Below are positions 30,481 through 39,127 of a stretch of 64,000 nt of DNA, in pieces (position 1 is the first letter of the stretch; every line of letters starts with the position of its first letter). The stretch spans positions 310,001 through 374,000 of the forward strand of contig NZ_JBKKJT010000002.1 of assembly GCF_046614675.1 (NCBI RefSeq), given 5' to 3'. A program made the translations under genes and the position numbers. The notes under the pieces are model-generated. The model was not told the origin of the DNA. It did no database searches and saw nothing but the letters and a program-made list of their open reading frames with translations. The DNA is from Chryseobacterium cupriresistens. GTDB lineage: Bacteria; Bacteroidota; Bacteroidia; Flavobacteriales; Weeksellaceae.

Positions 30481-31020
30481 GTGAAAAGAAACACTGGATT
30501 GTCAGATATAATACTTTGCGTTAATACCGTTGCAATGTTTGTATTTTTAGTCCCTCTGGTGGCAGCAATATTTTTTAATGCCAGCGAATTTTTGCTTTGT
30601 ATTTCGATTTTTTTAATCCTTATTGAAATTGAATTTCTTATTCTCGGCTTTATTCCGATCTGGAAACTGTTGTTTATTTTAAAGAGAAATATCACGAATC
30701 AGCAGATTAAACATTCTAGTTTCTTAATCTCTCTTCCTTTTATTCTTATAGGTGTGTATATGACAGTTTGTTCTGCATCAATTTTTTACCAGGAAATAGG
30801 TGCAGTGTTCAAGGATTATAGGGCTGGAATCTTTACCTATCAGGGAGAACTCCTGATTTGGATGACGTACAACAAAGATACTAACCCTGCAGAATTTACA
30901 GCCGAAATTATTTTGAGGTGTTTTATCGCGGGTTTATGGGGACTATTATTAGAAGTTGGAATATTGATTATAACGGTAACCTCTGTTTTTATAATAAGAC
31001 CCGATTTTCGAAAAAATTAA
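30481..31020 (+). CDS. Hypothetical integral membrane protein
   Basis: 179 aa starting with GTG at 30481. Four hydrophobic segments are visible (about residues 8-30, 35-60, 75-97 and 140-165), separated by short charged loops; a fairly polar loop at 100-138 contains DYRAGIFTYQGELLIWMTYN. I do not recognise the family, and the start is uncertain because no ATG precedes the first membrane segment. It sits between two SQVGIN-type exported proteins on the same strand but has its own leader after a terminator. No function is proposed. Confidence 0.55.
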   Translation: MKRNTGLSDIILCVNTVAMFVFLVPLVAAIFFNASEFLLCISIFLILIEIEFLILGFIPIWKLLFILKRNITNQQIKHSSFLISLPFILIGVYMTVCSASIFYQEIGAVFKDYRAGIFTYQGELLIWMTYNKDTNPAEFTAEIILRCFIAGLWGLLLEVGILIITVTSVFIIRPDFRKN

Positions 31021-31274
31021 AACAATACACTATGGACTTCCCAAAATATAAAATACTACCTCTTGAGATCTGGAGTTGCTATAGCGTAGGTCTATTGTAA
31101 ATTATAATTGTTGTGTTGTGAATATTATTTATATCGCAAGTTGTTTATGTTAATTTAATATTATAAATGCTTAAAAAGTGTAAATTTGGTTTTAATATAT
31201 GTTTATTTGAATGAAAAGCATAAATAAATGTATTGAATTAAATACTCAAATTACACCATTTTAAATCTTAAAAA

Positions 31275-32303
31275 ATGAAAAAAAATTTAATCTCTTTGGC
31301 AATGATATTGTTTTCTGTCATTGGGTTTTCACAGGTAGGGATAAATACATCAAACCCTCAAGGCATGCTCCATGTAGATGGGGCAAAAGATAATCCTGCA
31401 ACCGGTGTTCCTAATGACGTACAACAAGCCAATGACTTCACAGTAACCTCGGCAGGAAATGTAGGTATCGGTAATCTCACACCCTTATCGAATCTCCATA
31501 TAAAAAATAAGGGAACAGCCACAGGTATTGGAGGAGGTGAAGCTACCAATACGGGATTGCTGATAGAAAATCCTATCGCCAATAACTCCTTATTATCGAT
31601 CTTAAGAACTACGGGAACTACGGGAGTAAAACAGGCAGTAATGGGTATAAATCCTAATTTCAACGGGAATAACGGGGTATTTATTATTTCCCGTATTCCT
31701 GGGGGAAGTGATTGGGCAATGGATCTAACCCTGGGTAATATAGGTGTTGCTACCAATACTCCTACCAATACCTTGGATGTTGCCGGTAGTACCAGAGTAA
31801 GAACCATAGATGTAGCTGCAGGCGCTACCCTTATTACGCCGGTATATTCAGACGCAAATGGTGTCCTGAATAAAGCTGTTGATAACATTTATGGAACGGT
31901 TATTAATAACACCGTTACCATAGCACCAGGTGCTACAAATACTTTGATTGCAGGACTTGCCAATAATGCGGTATATAAAGCTGTGGTCAATGTCAGCAAT
32001 ACTTGTGGGCGTATTGGTATTGCAGAGTATTACGTCACTAATAATGCTCTTAACAATTCTTTCTCTATTAAAGGAATGGATGGAAGTTTAAACACAGACA
32101 CCACCGATAAAGCGCCTGCTTTTACTGAAGTAAACAGATATACAACATCAGTTGTTTGGTCAGGCATTCCAAATTGTGCTGCAGGAGGTACTAACATTGC
32201 ATTTAATTATACATTAACAATGCCCACAGCCGGAACAATAGATCTTACTAACAATGGAGATGCAAGCTTACAGTATAAAGTGATCCTTACAAGACTTTTT
32301 TAG
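31275..32303 (+). CDS. Exported protein of the SQVGIN family
   Basis: 342 aa. Signal peptide MKKNLISLAMILFSVIGFSQ, then VGINTSNPQGMLHVDGAKDN, almost the same mature start as the protein at 28988. The ANDFTVTSAGNVGIGNLTPLSNLHIK block follows, and a GVATNTPTNTLDVAGSTRVR repeat lies near residue 158. The C-terminal ~130 residues are unrelated to the sister protein (IYGTVINNTVTIAPGATN... onward), so the family has a conserved stem with a variable tip. A TAAATTTG -7-like element lies at 31181-31188. No T9SS sorting domain is seen. Function unknown. Confidence 0.75.
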   Translation: MKKNLISLAMILFSVIGFSQVGINTSNPQGMLHVDGAKDNPATGVPNDVQQANDFTVTSAGNVGIGNLTPLSNLHIKNKGTATGIGGGEATNTGLLIENPIANNSLLSILRTTGTTGVKQAVMGINPNFNGNNGVFIISRIPGGSDWAMDLTLGNIGVATNTPTNTLDVAGSTRVRTIDVAAGATLITPVYSDANGVLNKAVDNIYGTVINNTVTIAPGATNTLIAGLANNAVYKAVVNVSNTCGRIGIAEYYVTNNALNNSFSIKGMDGSLNTDTTDKAPAFTEVNRYTTSVVWSGIPNCAAGGTNIAFNYTLTMPTAGTIDLTNNGDASLQYKVILTRLF

Positions 32304-32338
32304 TTTTTACAGAATATAAAAGTACAGCATGCTATTAT

Positions 32339-32368
32339 AAAAAAAGACCTCAATGAAAGGTCTTTTTT
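32339..32368 (+). terminator. Rho-independent terminator after the second SQVGIN gene
   Basis: AAAAAGACCT (32341-32350) pairs with AGGTCTTTTTT (32358-32368), ending in a T run. Confidence 0.85.
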
Positions 32369-32446
32369 ATGCGATCTGATATAATGCTTTTGTAAAAGAA
32401 GTAAATGCTTGATTTTGAGATATATTGTCTTTCTTTAGAAGAATAG

Positions 32447-32475
32447 AAAACTCCCGTTAAAAGATGGGAGCTTTT
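32447..32475. terminator. Hairpin between convergent genes
   Basis: CTCCC (32451-32455) and GGGAG (32466-32470) with flanking A and T runs. It could terminate the minus-strand gene at 32547, or transcripts from the left. Confidence 0.5.
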
Positions 32476-32546
32476 ATTATTAAAAATAGAGTAAAGGTCC
32501 AGAATCCACTTCCAAAATTCGTACTAAGTAAGGCAAACATCTGCTT

Positions 32547-34082
32547 TTATTTCTTTATTAATTTTAACGATTGTCTGTCTCTTTTTTTAGTCTCAAACTG
32601 AATAATGTAATTCCCTTTTTCTAATTTCTGAATATTGATTTGTTCATTGAATATTGAAGAACCGCTCTGAATTTTTTTCCCGGACATATCAACAATACTG
32701 TACTCAAAACTTTTATTACCCTCTTTTTTATATTGTATGGTAATATGATCCCTGGCCGGATTAGGATGAAGGGTAAAAGTATTATGATCTTTTGCAGAAA
32801 TATCATCCACCCCAAGGAAACCACTGTTAAACTTTGTCAGAAAAGATTTGGAGCCATGTGTTACACTGCCGCCGGAATAAGCAAGAACAAGTGAGCCGTC
32901 ATTTAAATTAAATAACTTTTTAATATAGTCAGCTCTTAGCGATGTAGTCGGAGGTGCGGCCATAAAATATTGAAAGCCCGCAGTTGATGTAGTATAATCT
33001 ACAGTTCCGTTAGCATTCAGTCTTGTTACAAATAATTGTGCAATAAGATTCGGGGTACCATTATACATATTCGTTATACCTCCTGTCACTATTATTTTTG
33101 AATTGGGCAATACGGTAATCTGGCCCAATGACAATTGCTTTGCAGTGGTAAAGCTATAATCAGGTGTTCTTCCATTATTGGAAAATCCGGAAACAGAGGC
33201 GCCATCTGAAATTTGAATTTTAGATAAAAAGAAAGTCCCCCCATATATCGTATTTTTACTATGCAGTAATAAAATAGAATTATCAGTATAATTATATTCA
33301 AAATTTCTGGCAACAGAACCTTGCGTATTAGGAATAAAAACAGAACCATTAGTACCAAATGTAGAATCGTACGTGCCGTCAGGCAGTCTTCTTTCGATAT
33401 AAGAATCTTCTGTGTAGGTTAATGTATTGGTTTTGGTTCCCGCCATTACCAGTTTCCCATCATTCTGAATATAAAACTTTTTGGGATAAAATGTATTAAG
33501 CAATAACTTTCCATTGGTTCCGAAATTGTTATCAATGACTCCGTTGGAATCTACTTTTACCATATAAGAACCCATGTTGGAAATAAGAAGGTAACTGTTT
33601 CCATTCTGATCTACTGCAAAATCATCTGCTGTACCGTTTTGACTTACAGATTGAGTGGTAAAACCATTGGTGCCAAAGCTGGTGTCCAGAGATCCGTCCA
33701 GGTTAATTCTGGTTAAAAACCAATCATATAAGCTGTGGGTTGGAGTAGCATTTACCCTTCCATAAATCAATATTTTATTATTATTTAAAATAATTTTTTT
33801 GATAGATTCGCTTTTATCCAATGAATTGCTGCCCATATCATAATCCTTTTCTCCGAAGGAGCTATCAAGAATTCCGCTTTGGTTTACCTTTCTTATGGTG
33901 ATAGAGCCTGTGGAAGTTGCAGTAATGAATTGGCCATCCGGAAGTATCACCACATCTGATGTTTCTCTGAAATTATCATACATGCAATATCCGCCATTTC
34001 CAAAAGTAGTGTCCAAACTGAAGCTTTGTGCATTCAAAAAAATGGTGAAAATAGAAAATAATAAGAAATAGTGTTTTTTCAT
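32547..34082 (-). CDS. Secreted delta-60 repeat protein with T9SS type A sorting domain
   Basis: 511 aa. Signal peptide MKKHYFLLFSIFTIFLNAQ. At least five delta-60-type repeats follow, each with a (L/I)DxxFGxxG core: LDTTFGNGGY, LDSSFGEKDY, LDTSFGTNGF, IDNNFGTNGK and YDSTFGTNGS. The last ~80 residues form a type A T9SS C-terminal domain: FTLHPNPARDHITIQY, then VDMSGKKIQSG, LEKGNYIIQF and a basic end LKLIKK. The protein should therefore be exported by Sec and then by the type IX system, and be surface-attached or released. Delta-60 repeats are predicted beta-propeller blades. Ligand unknown; the gene is monocistronic. Confidence 0.9.
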   Translation of the reverse strand: MKKHYFLLFSIFTIFLNAQSFSLDTTFGNGGYCMYDNFRETSDVVILPDGQFITATSTGSITIRKVNQSGILDSSFGEKDYDMGSNSLDKSESIKKIILNNNKILIYGRVNATPTHSLYDWFLTRINLDGSLDTSFGTNGFTTQSVSQNGTADDFAVDQNGNSYLLISNMGSYMVKVDSNGVIDNNFGTNGKLLLNTFYPKKFYIQNDGKLVMAGTKTNTLTYTEDSYIERRLPDGTYDSTFGTNGSVFIPNTQGSVARNFEYNYTDNSILLLHSKNTIYGGTFFLSKIQISDGASVSGFSNNGRTPDYSFTTAKQLSLGQITVLPNSKIIVTGGITNMYNGTPNLIAQLFVTRLNANGTVDYTTSTAGFQYFMAAPPTTSLRADYIKKLFNLNDGSLVLAYSGGSVTHGSKSFLTKFNSGFLGVDDISAKDHNTFTLHPNPARDHITIQYKKEGNKSFEYSIVDMSGKKIQSGSSIFNEQINIQKLEKGNYIIQFETKKRDRQSLKLIKK

Positions 34083-34145
34083 AGCTATAGTTTTAAATTG
34101 TTTATTCTGATTTCACTCAGAAATAAAAGATGATAATAAAAACAA

Positions 34146-34171
34146 AAACCATCCTTAAAAAAGGATGGTTT
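34146..34171 (-). terminator. Terminator-like hairpin upstream of the T9SS gene
   Basis: AAACCATCCTT and AAGGATGGTTT form a perfect 11-bp stem with a 4-nt loop. A T-rich run follows only on the minus strand, so it would end a short minus-strand transcript starting right of it, or attenuate read-through into the gene at 34082. Confidence 0.55.
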
Positions 34172-34382
34172 GTAGTCCAAGATGAACAAATGTCGAACCA
34201 ATTAGTTGCTGATTTGGAAATGTTGGCAGAATTAAATTCGTGATCTAAGTAAATTTTTTCTACTATTAATAAGCTTATATTAAGATTATTTCCCCTGTAA
34301 TATTTCATAAATAATTCGGTCGGTTTCCTGTACCTCTATTAATATCTCGTTAGCAAAGCTTTTTTGTTATGTTCTTAGTTCA

Positions 34383-34419
34383 TTTTCGTTGTACACGAAA
34401 ACAAATTACAGTATATTTG
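34383..34419 (+). promoter_or_regulatory. Recombinase promoter overlapped by an inverted repeat
   Basis: A -33-like TTG (34389-34391) and an exact TAnnTTTG -7 box, TATATTTG (34412-34419), are 20 bp apart, 24 bp before the recombinase ATG. The inverted repeat TTTTCGT (34383-34389) / ACGAAAA (34395-34401) covers the -33 box, suggesting an autoregulatory operator or a recombination site. Confidence 0.5.
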
Positions 34420-34442
34420 AAATAAATGAGTAAAATGAACTT

Positions 34443-35003
34443 ATGTTAATTGGCTATGCAAGGGTAAGCAAGTTTGAACAGAATCTCGATTTACAAACTG
34501 ATGCTTTAAAGAATATAGGAATTGAAAAAATTTTTATTGATAAGGTTAGTGGTGTTAAATCAGAAAAACCGCAACTTAGCGATTTATTAAATTTCATCCG
34601 TAAAGGGGATACCTTAACCGTATGGAGATTAGATAGGATCGGGAGGACTACAGTTGGGTTAATTCAGTTTGTGACAGAGCTGAACGAAAAAGGAATACAT
34701 TTTAAATCTATTTCTGAAAACATTGATACAAGTTCAGCAAGTGGAAAATTAATTTTCCAGATTTTCTGTGTTTTAGCTGAGCACGAAAGAAATGTTTTGA
34801 TTGAAAGAACAAATGCTGGATTGAAGTCTGCGAGGGCAAGAGGTAAAAACGGAGGAAGACCAAAGGGTATGACCGAAAAATATAAAAAAATCGCACCTTT
34901 AGTAAAGAGTTCTTATGAAAGTAAGAATGTTTCAATTGAGGAAATTATGAAAGCTTTTAATATTGGAAGTAAGGCAACTTTTTATAAAATAGTTAAAAGT
35001 TAG
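34443..35003 (+). CDS. Serine recombinase (resolvase/invertase family)
   Basis: 186 aa, the usual length for small serine recombinases. The N-terminal catalytic domain has Ser9 in IGYARVSKFEQN, plus the conserved VWRLDRIGRT (about residues 60-69) and RERT-helix counterpart EHERNVLIERTNAGLKSARARG (about 119-140). The C-terminal HTH (ISIEEIMKAF-type, here VSIEEIMKAFNIGSKATFYKIVKS) binds DNA. Such enzymes make double-strand breaks through a covalent phosphoserine to invert, resolve or integrate DNA. It lies at the left edge of the AT-rich defence island and may have moved or rearranged it. The inverted repeat just upstream is a candidate crossover or operator site. Confidence 0.92.
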   Translation: MLIGYARVSKFEQNLDLQTDALKNIGIEKIFIDKVSGVKSEKPQLSDLLNFIRKGDTLTVWRLDRIGRTTVGLIQFVTELNEKGIHFKSISENIDTSSASGKLIFQIFCVLAEHERNVLIERTNAGLKSARARGKNGGRPKGMTEKYKKIAPLVKSSYESKNVSIEEIMKAFNIGSKATFYKIVKS

Positions 35004-35054
35004 TATAATAAAAGAAAATAATAATAAGATAATATTTAGTACAAATAATTACTA

Positions 35055-36950
35055 ATGCAGAAAACACCAAATTTAGAGAGGTTATTGGAATTAATTCGTA
35101 GAGAGGATGTGATTCTTTTTGCTGGAGCTGGTTTATCAAAATATGCTGGCTATCCTATGGGAGCTCAACTTCAAAGTATTTTTTACAATAGTTTACCAGC
35201 TAGCGCAAAAGAATATATTGAGCCAACACGTTCATTAGCAGATTTGACTGATGATATTTTTCACTTATATCAAAGCAATAATCAAGTTATAAATATATTG
35301 AAAGACAATTATGCAAAGCTACCAGATTCTACTTTTGTCCACGATATAATTTCATCAATTCCTCATTTTAAAACAATCATAACTACAAATTACGATGGAC
35401 TATTTGAAGGTGCTTACCAGGAAAATTGTGAAGTTTTATATAATAATAGTCATATTAGTTTAGCTAATCCTAAAAAAACACATATATATAAAATTCATGG
35501 ACACTTAGCTGACAGTAATTCAATAATTATTAGAAAAACAGATTATACGAATTTCTTTAATCCTAACAGCCAAAATTCTGTTTTTTGGAATGCAGTAAAG
35601 GATAAAATGGCGTCAAACTGTATCCTATTTATAGGTTATTCTCTAGAAGATACTAATATCGATTTTATTTTTACTGATATTTTAAAACAACTTGGTGACA
35701 ATAAAAAAGAGGTATTCTTTATTGCTCCTTCGTTAACACAACCTAAAAAGAATAAGCTAAGTAGTTATGGTATAAATTTTATTGAGGGGACTGGAGAAGA
35801 ATTATTTCCTTTAATTTTCGACCATATAAATGAAAATATATTTTTAGACCTAAAAAGTAATAAAGTTTCAACTGACAGTACCTACAAATTTGCTAAAAAA
35901 CTAGGATATAATGTAACAGTTGGCACCAATACAGCCTCGAATTTTTTTATTGAAAAAATAGAAAAAGTTGATGGTTTCTTACAACAGAAAGTGCATTTCA
36001 CAACTAAAAATAACAAAGACTTTATCAGTAAATTAAAAAGTTTTATGGAAGGAAAAACCGCAGAAAAAAGTTTCAGAATTCCTAAAACTGAATTATCTGA
36101 TTTTGTAATGCATGTAGATAATTTCAAACTTCAAGATTTATCAGACATGGAATTTTTATACATTATGAAACTTCCTTCGTATGAAGGTAAAATTGATATT
36201 ATTTTTGAAGATGGTATGTCTGTAATGGATTTTAACGTAAAAGTATATAAAGATATAGTAGAAGGGAAAGTTGTATTGTCCTTTGAAACAGATGTAGCAA
36301 AAGGGTCTATTACATTTATGCCAGGTGCTAAAGGAGCTAATATAAATTATGAATCTGAAATAAATGAAGTTATTAAAAGTCCAAGAGTACTTTTGGAATA
36401 TTATAAATCCTTTGCTAAAATTATTGAAGGAATTCGCTTTTCATTTTTGGTAAATGGAGAATCTGTCTTTACAAAAAAACTCATTGCAAATAAAATCCCA
36501 GAAGATTTAGAGTTCTATATTAACTATCTTGAAAAGTTATGCAAAGTTGAAACTTTGCACATGATAAGATTTAAGGACATAAGTAGAAACGACATTAACG
36601 AGAATAATTATCACACACTTGAATCTATAATAGCGAAGGCGGAAAATACTTTAGTTGAATTGCCATTACCACGATTAAGGGCTGTTCTGGATGAAAGTTT
36701 TGATAAAGGTTTTTTGAATATAAATCAAGAAGAGCATATAATGTTTTTTGGAGGAAATACTGAAGTAAAAGTAAATGTGCATGATAAAGAATTTAATTTA
36801 GGTTATATGAGATCATATGTTTTTGACCCTTTTATATCAAACATGGAAGAAATCAAAAATAAAAAAGCAAAAGAAGTTTTAATTACTAATAAATCAGGCA
36901 AGAGAAAGGTAGGATTCTATGACGTTTACGAAATTCCTGGAGATAATTGA
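35055..36950 (+). CDS. SIR2-domain protein, probable antiphage NADase (first of two)
   Basis: 631 aa. A SIR2-like domain covers about residues 15-270. Visible motifs are LFAGAGLSKYAGYPMG (20-36), TIITTNYDGLFEGAY (108-121), YKIHGHL (145-151) and ILFIGYSLEDTNI (191-203). The His in IHG and the Asn in TTNYDG match catalytic positions of SIR2 NAD-cleaving enzymes. The C-terminal ~350 residues are a large, mostly beta domain I do not recognise; it may sense infection or bind a ligand. SIR2 proteins of this layout act in antiphage systems by draining NAD+. A second SIR2 gene follows 53 bases later. Base composition is more AT-rich than in core genes, pointing to transfer. Confidence 0.85.
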   Translation: MQKTPNLERLLELIRREDVILFAGAGLSKYAGYPMGAQLQSIFYNSLPASAKEYIEPTRSLADLTDDIFHLYQSNNQVINILKDNYAKLPDSTFVHDIISSIPHFKTIITTNYDGLFEGAYQENCEVLYNNSHISLANPKKTHIYKIHGHLADSNSIIIRKTDYTNFFNPNSQNSVFWNAVKDKMASNCILFIGYSLEDTNIDFIFTDILKQLGDNKKEVFFIAPSLTQPKKNKLSSYGINFIEGTGEELFPLIFDHINENIFLDLKSNKVSTDSTYKFAKKLGYNVTVGTNTASNFFIEKIEKVDGFLQQKVHFTTKNNKDFISKLKSFMEGKTAEKSFRIPKTELSDFVMHVDNFKLQDLSDMEFLYIMKLPSYEGKIDIIFEDGMSVMDFNVKVYKDIVEGKVVLSFETDVAKGSITFMPGAKGANINYESEINEVIKSPRVLLEYYKSFAKIIEGIRFSFLVNGESVFTKKLIANKIPEDLEFYINYLEKLCKVETLHMIRFKDISRNDINENNYHTLESIIAKAENTLVELPLPRLRAVLDESFDKGFLNINQEEHIMFFGGNTEVKVNVHDKEFNLGYMRSYVFDPFISNMEEIKNKKAKEVLITNKSGKRKVGFYDVYEIPGDN

Positions 36951-36973
36951 ATAATATTTTAATTTATATAATC

Positions 36974-36992
36974 AATCTCAAAAAAAAATGAT
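36974..36992 (+). repeat. Leader motif copy 1 (variant) before the second SIR2 gene
   Basis: AATCTCA followed by a longer A run and TGAT: a diverged copy of the AATCTCAAAAAACGAT motif, 11 bases before the next start codon. Confidence 0.5.
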
Positions 36993-37003
36993 TAAAAATA
37001 ACC

Positions 37004-38500
37004 ATGATTATAGAAGAATTTATAAACCACTATAGAAATCATCCAGTGCTATTTATTGGAACTGGTATAAGCCTTAGATATCTGAAAAATTCATTTACTT
37101 GGGATGGACTATTAAAACAAATATGCATAGATTTTAAAGGCAATAAAGAATACTATTTAGATATTAAGTCTCAATTTGAGAATGATGGGTCATTTGATTA
37201 TACAAAAATTGCGACTGTTATTGAGAAGGAATTTAATGAAAGCTTAATGGTAGATCGCAATGGTAAATTCAAGGAAATAAATGATATTTTTTACCAGAAA
37301 ATGGATGAAGGAATCAGCTTAAGTCGATTCAAAATTTACATTTCGAAATTATTGTCAAATCTAGAATTAAAGGATGATAAAGAAGCAGAACTACGAATTT
37401 TCAAAAAAATTAGAAAAAATATTGGTTCCATAATAACTACAAATTATGATGGTTTAATTGAGTATGTCTTTGAGTTTGATAAACTTATTGGTAATAACAT
37501 ACTACTTAGCAATCCTTATGGTTCGGTGTATAAAATTCACGGATGTTTTGAAAATCCAGAAAAAATTATAATTACGGAGTCTGACTATGAGTTTTTTGAG
37601 AAAAGATATGAATTAATCCGAGCACAATTACTTTCATTATTTATACATAATCCAATAATATTTTTAGGTTATGGAGTAGGTGATGAAAACATAAAAAAAA
37701 TTCTTAGAACTATATTTTCATATGTACAGCCAAATTCCGAAGCAGCTACTCAGATAAAAAGAAATTTCCTCTTGATTGAGTATGGAGAAAATATCGAACA
37801 AGTTGATGTTGTAGAGCATGATATTGTTTTAGAAAATAATTTAACTATCCAAATTAATAAAGTAAGAACCGATAATTATAGCCGTATTTATGAGGCTATT
37901 TCTAATTTAAATTTACCTGTAAGTGCTTTAGATATTAGAAAAGTTCAAAATATTGTTAAAGAGATTTATGCAGGAGGAGATATTAAAGTAAGTATTACAG
38001 AAGATTTGGATGACTTAAAAAGTAGTGATAAGGTTCTTGCAATTGGATCAGATAAAACAATTAAATATCACTTTCATACTGCAAAGGAATTACTATCAAA
38101 ATACTTTGAAATAATTGATGAAGCAAATTCACAAATATTAGAGTGTATAGATCATTACAATATTCAATCTAGCCAATATTTTCCAGTTTTTGGTTTTGAA
38201 AAAATAAATCCAAATTTGGAGTCTATAAAAGAATTGAAGACTCAGCAAGAAAAGAATTTACAGTCCCACTTGACAAAAATTACTGATTCTGCAAAAAAAA
38301 CACATAACTCAATAAATGATATTTTTGAAGATGAGTCTGTTGCATCTACGCATAAAATAAATTGTATAGTTTGGAATTTATTAAATGATACTGTTAGTAG
38401 TAGTGATGTGGAAGTGTTTCTTAGAGAAAATATAAATGATTCAACTAGACCAGATTTTAGAAAACTTTTAAGTGCTTATGACTATAAAAAATATTCTTGA
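37004..38500 (+). CDS. SIR2-domain protein, probable antiphage NADase (second of two)
   Basis: 498 aa. SIR2 motifs are LFIGTGISLRYLKN (16-29), SIITTNYDGLIEYVF (142-156), YKIHGCFENP (176-185) and IIFLGYGVGDENI (218-230). A ~70-residue insertion lies between the first two motifs. From about residue 295 a different C-terminal domain follows, with SISTED-type polar segments and a helical end (DFRKLLSAYDYKKYS); I cannot name it. The protein shares only the SIR2 core with its neighbour, so the two may be a co-operating pair or two single-gene systems placed side by side. The preceding leader motif copy supports acquisition as a unit. An earlier ATG at 36988 is out of frame and quickly closed. Confidence 0.83.
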   Translation: MIIEEFINHYRNHPVLFIGTGISLRYLKNSFTWDGLLKQICIDFKGNKEYYLDIKSQFENDGSFDYTKIATVIEKEFNESLMVDRNGKFKEINDIFYQKMDEGISLSRFKIYISKLLSNLELKDDKEAELRIFKKIRKNIGSIITTNYDGLIEYVFEFDKLIGNNILLSNPYGSVYKIHGCFENPEKIIITESDYEFFEKRYELIRAQLLSLFIHNPIIFLGYGVGDENIKKILRTIFSYVQPNSEAATQIKRNFLLIEYGENIEQVDVVEHDIVLENNLTIQINKVRTDNYSRIYEAISNLNLPVSALDIRKVQNIVKEIYAGGDIKVSITEDLDDLKSSDKVLAIGSDKTIKYHFHTAKELLSKYFEIIDEANSQILECIDHYNIQSSQYFPVFGFEKINPNLESIKELKTQQEKNLQSHLTKITDSAKKTHNSINDIFEDESVASTHKINCIVWNLLNDTVSSSDVEVFLRENINDSTRPDFRKLLSAYDYKKYS

Positions 38501-38526
38501 TTGCAGAAGATGTTTAGTGTGTAAAT

Positions 38527-38542
38527 AATCTCAAAAAACGAT
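38527..38542 (+). repeat. Leader motif copy 2 (exact)
   Basis: AATCTCAAAAAACGAT, ending directly before the ATG at 38543. Identical to the copies at 40145, 40897 and 45452. Confidence 0.75.
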
Positions 38543-39127
38543 ATGCAGAAAGAATTATATAAATGGTTAAAGGATGTGGGGGAACAAGATTCCGCTCGAC
38601 TAATTTCTGAATGTAGTATTGACCTTTTATATGTTGACACTCTATTTGAAATGAGTAGTGATAGAATGACTAATTTAATGGATGCTCAAATTGGTGTCCC
38701 TGGAAAATATTATCTTAAACTACAAACCGAGTTTCAAAAAGAAATTAAAGTAATTGAAACCCAATTAATGGAAATTGCAACTGCAATGGGTATGCACATA
38801 CGTGGAATTTCATGGAGTCCTAAAATTGATGATAATGACAATGAACTACAAATGAAAATTTCCATAATTGTTCGCCAAGCAATCTTTGACGAAATAACGC
38901 TCAATAAAATTTCTTGGTCTGGCAGACTTGAAGAACCTGATTTTTTAAATAGGATTTTTGATCTCTCAAAAATTCAGTCTTACGACTCCAGATACGACAA
39001 CGCTTATGATGATATCCATAAACATCGTATCATGAATTACGACTGGGAAGATGATTGGGTTTTTACTGATAGACGTTTTAATTACTTCATTGTGATGAAG
39101 AAACACTACTTAAATTCTTATCATTAA
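38543..39127 (+). CDS. N-terminal part of a frame-disrupted sensor-caspase gene
   Basis: 194 codons up to a TAA at 39125-39127. The segment is helical and contains KWLKDVGEQDSARLISECS near the start and ...YDWEDDWVFTDRRFNYF near the end. In proteins I remember of the AbiJ-related type, the DWVFxDxRFN block continues into LLxxDEExxLKFLxxTxxPxxRxDEE. Exactly that continuation is found here one base out of frame, from 39082. The last ~11 residues of this frame (IVMKKHYLNSYH) are therefore probably not native. The two frames look like one former gene of about 484 codons with an N-terminal sensor or adaptor region and a C-terminal caspase-like effector. Confidence 0.6.
   Translation: MQKELYKWLKDVGEQDSARLISECSIDLLYVDTLFEMSSDRMTNLMDAQIGVPGKYYLKLQTEFQKEIKVIETQLMEIATAMGMHIRGISWSPKIDDNDNELQMKISIIVRQAIFDEITLNKISWSGRLEEPDFLNRIFDLSKIQSYDSRYDNAYDDIHKHRIMNYDWEDDWVFTDRRFNYFIVMKKHYLNSYH

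Larger units (their letters stand above)
34083..34442. other. Intergenic region with a minus-strand hairpin and the recombinase promoter
   Basis: No convincing gene. A 63-codon minus-strand frame at 34117-34308 spans a terminator-like hairpin and has no recognisable features. The left part may encode a short untranslated transcript ending at the hairpin at 34146; the right part holds the recombinase promoter and an inverted repeat. Confidence 0.5.

Noticed and set aside
34117..34308. 63-aa minus-strand gene upstream of the T9SS protein
   Set aside because: It spans a terminator-like hairpin, has no recognisable features and sits in AT-rich intergenic sequence.
34180..34330. tRNA or tmRNA-like sequence (GGTTCGA on the minus strand)
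   Set aside because: The flanking bases do not form a T-stem, acceptor stem or anticodon arm.
39076..39090. Programmed -1 frameshift in the caspase gene
   Set aside because: The bases CGTTTTAATTAC do not form an X XXY YYZ slippery heptamer in the zero frame; loss of one T is simpler.
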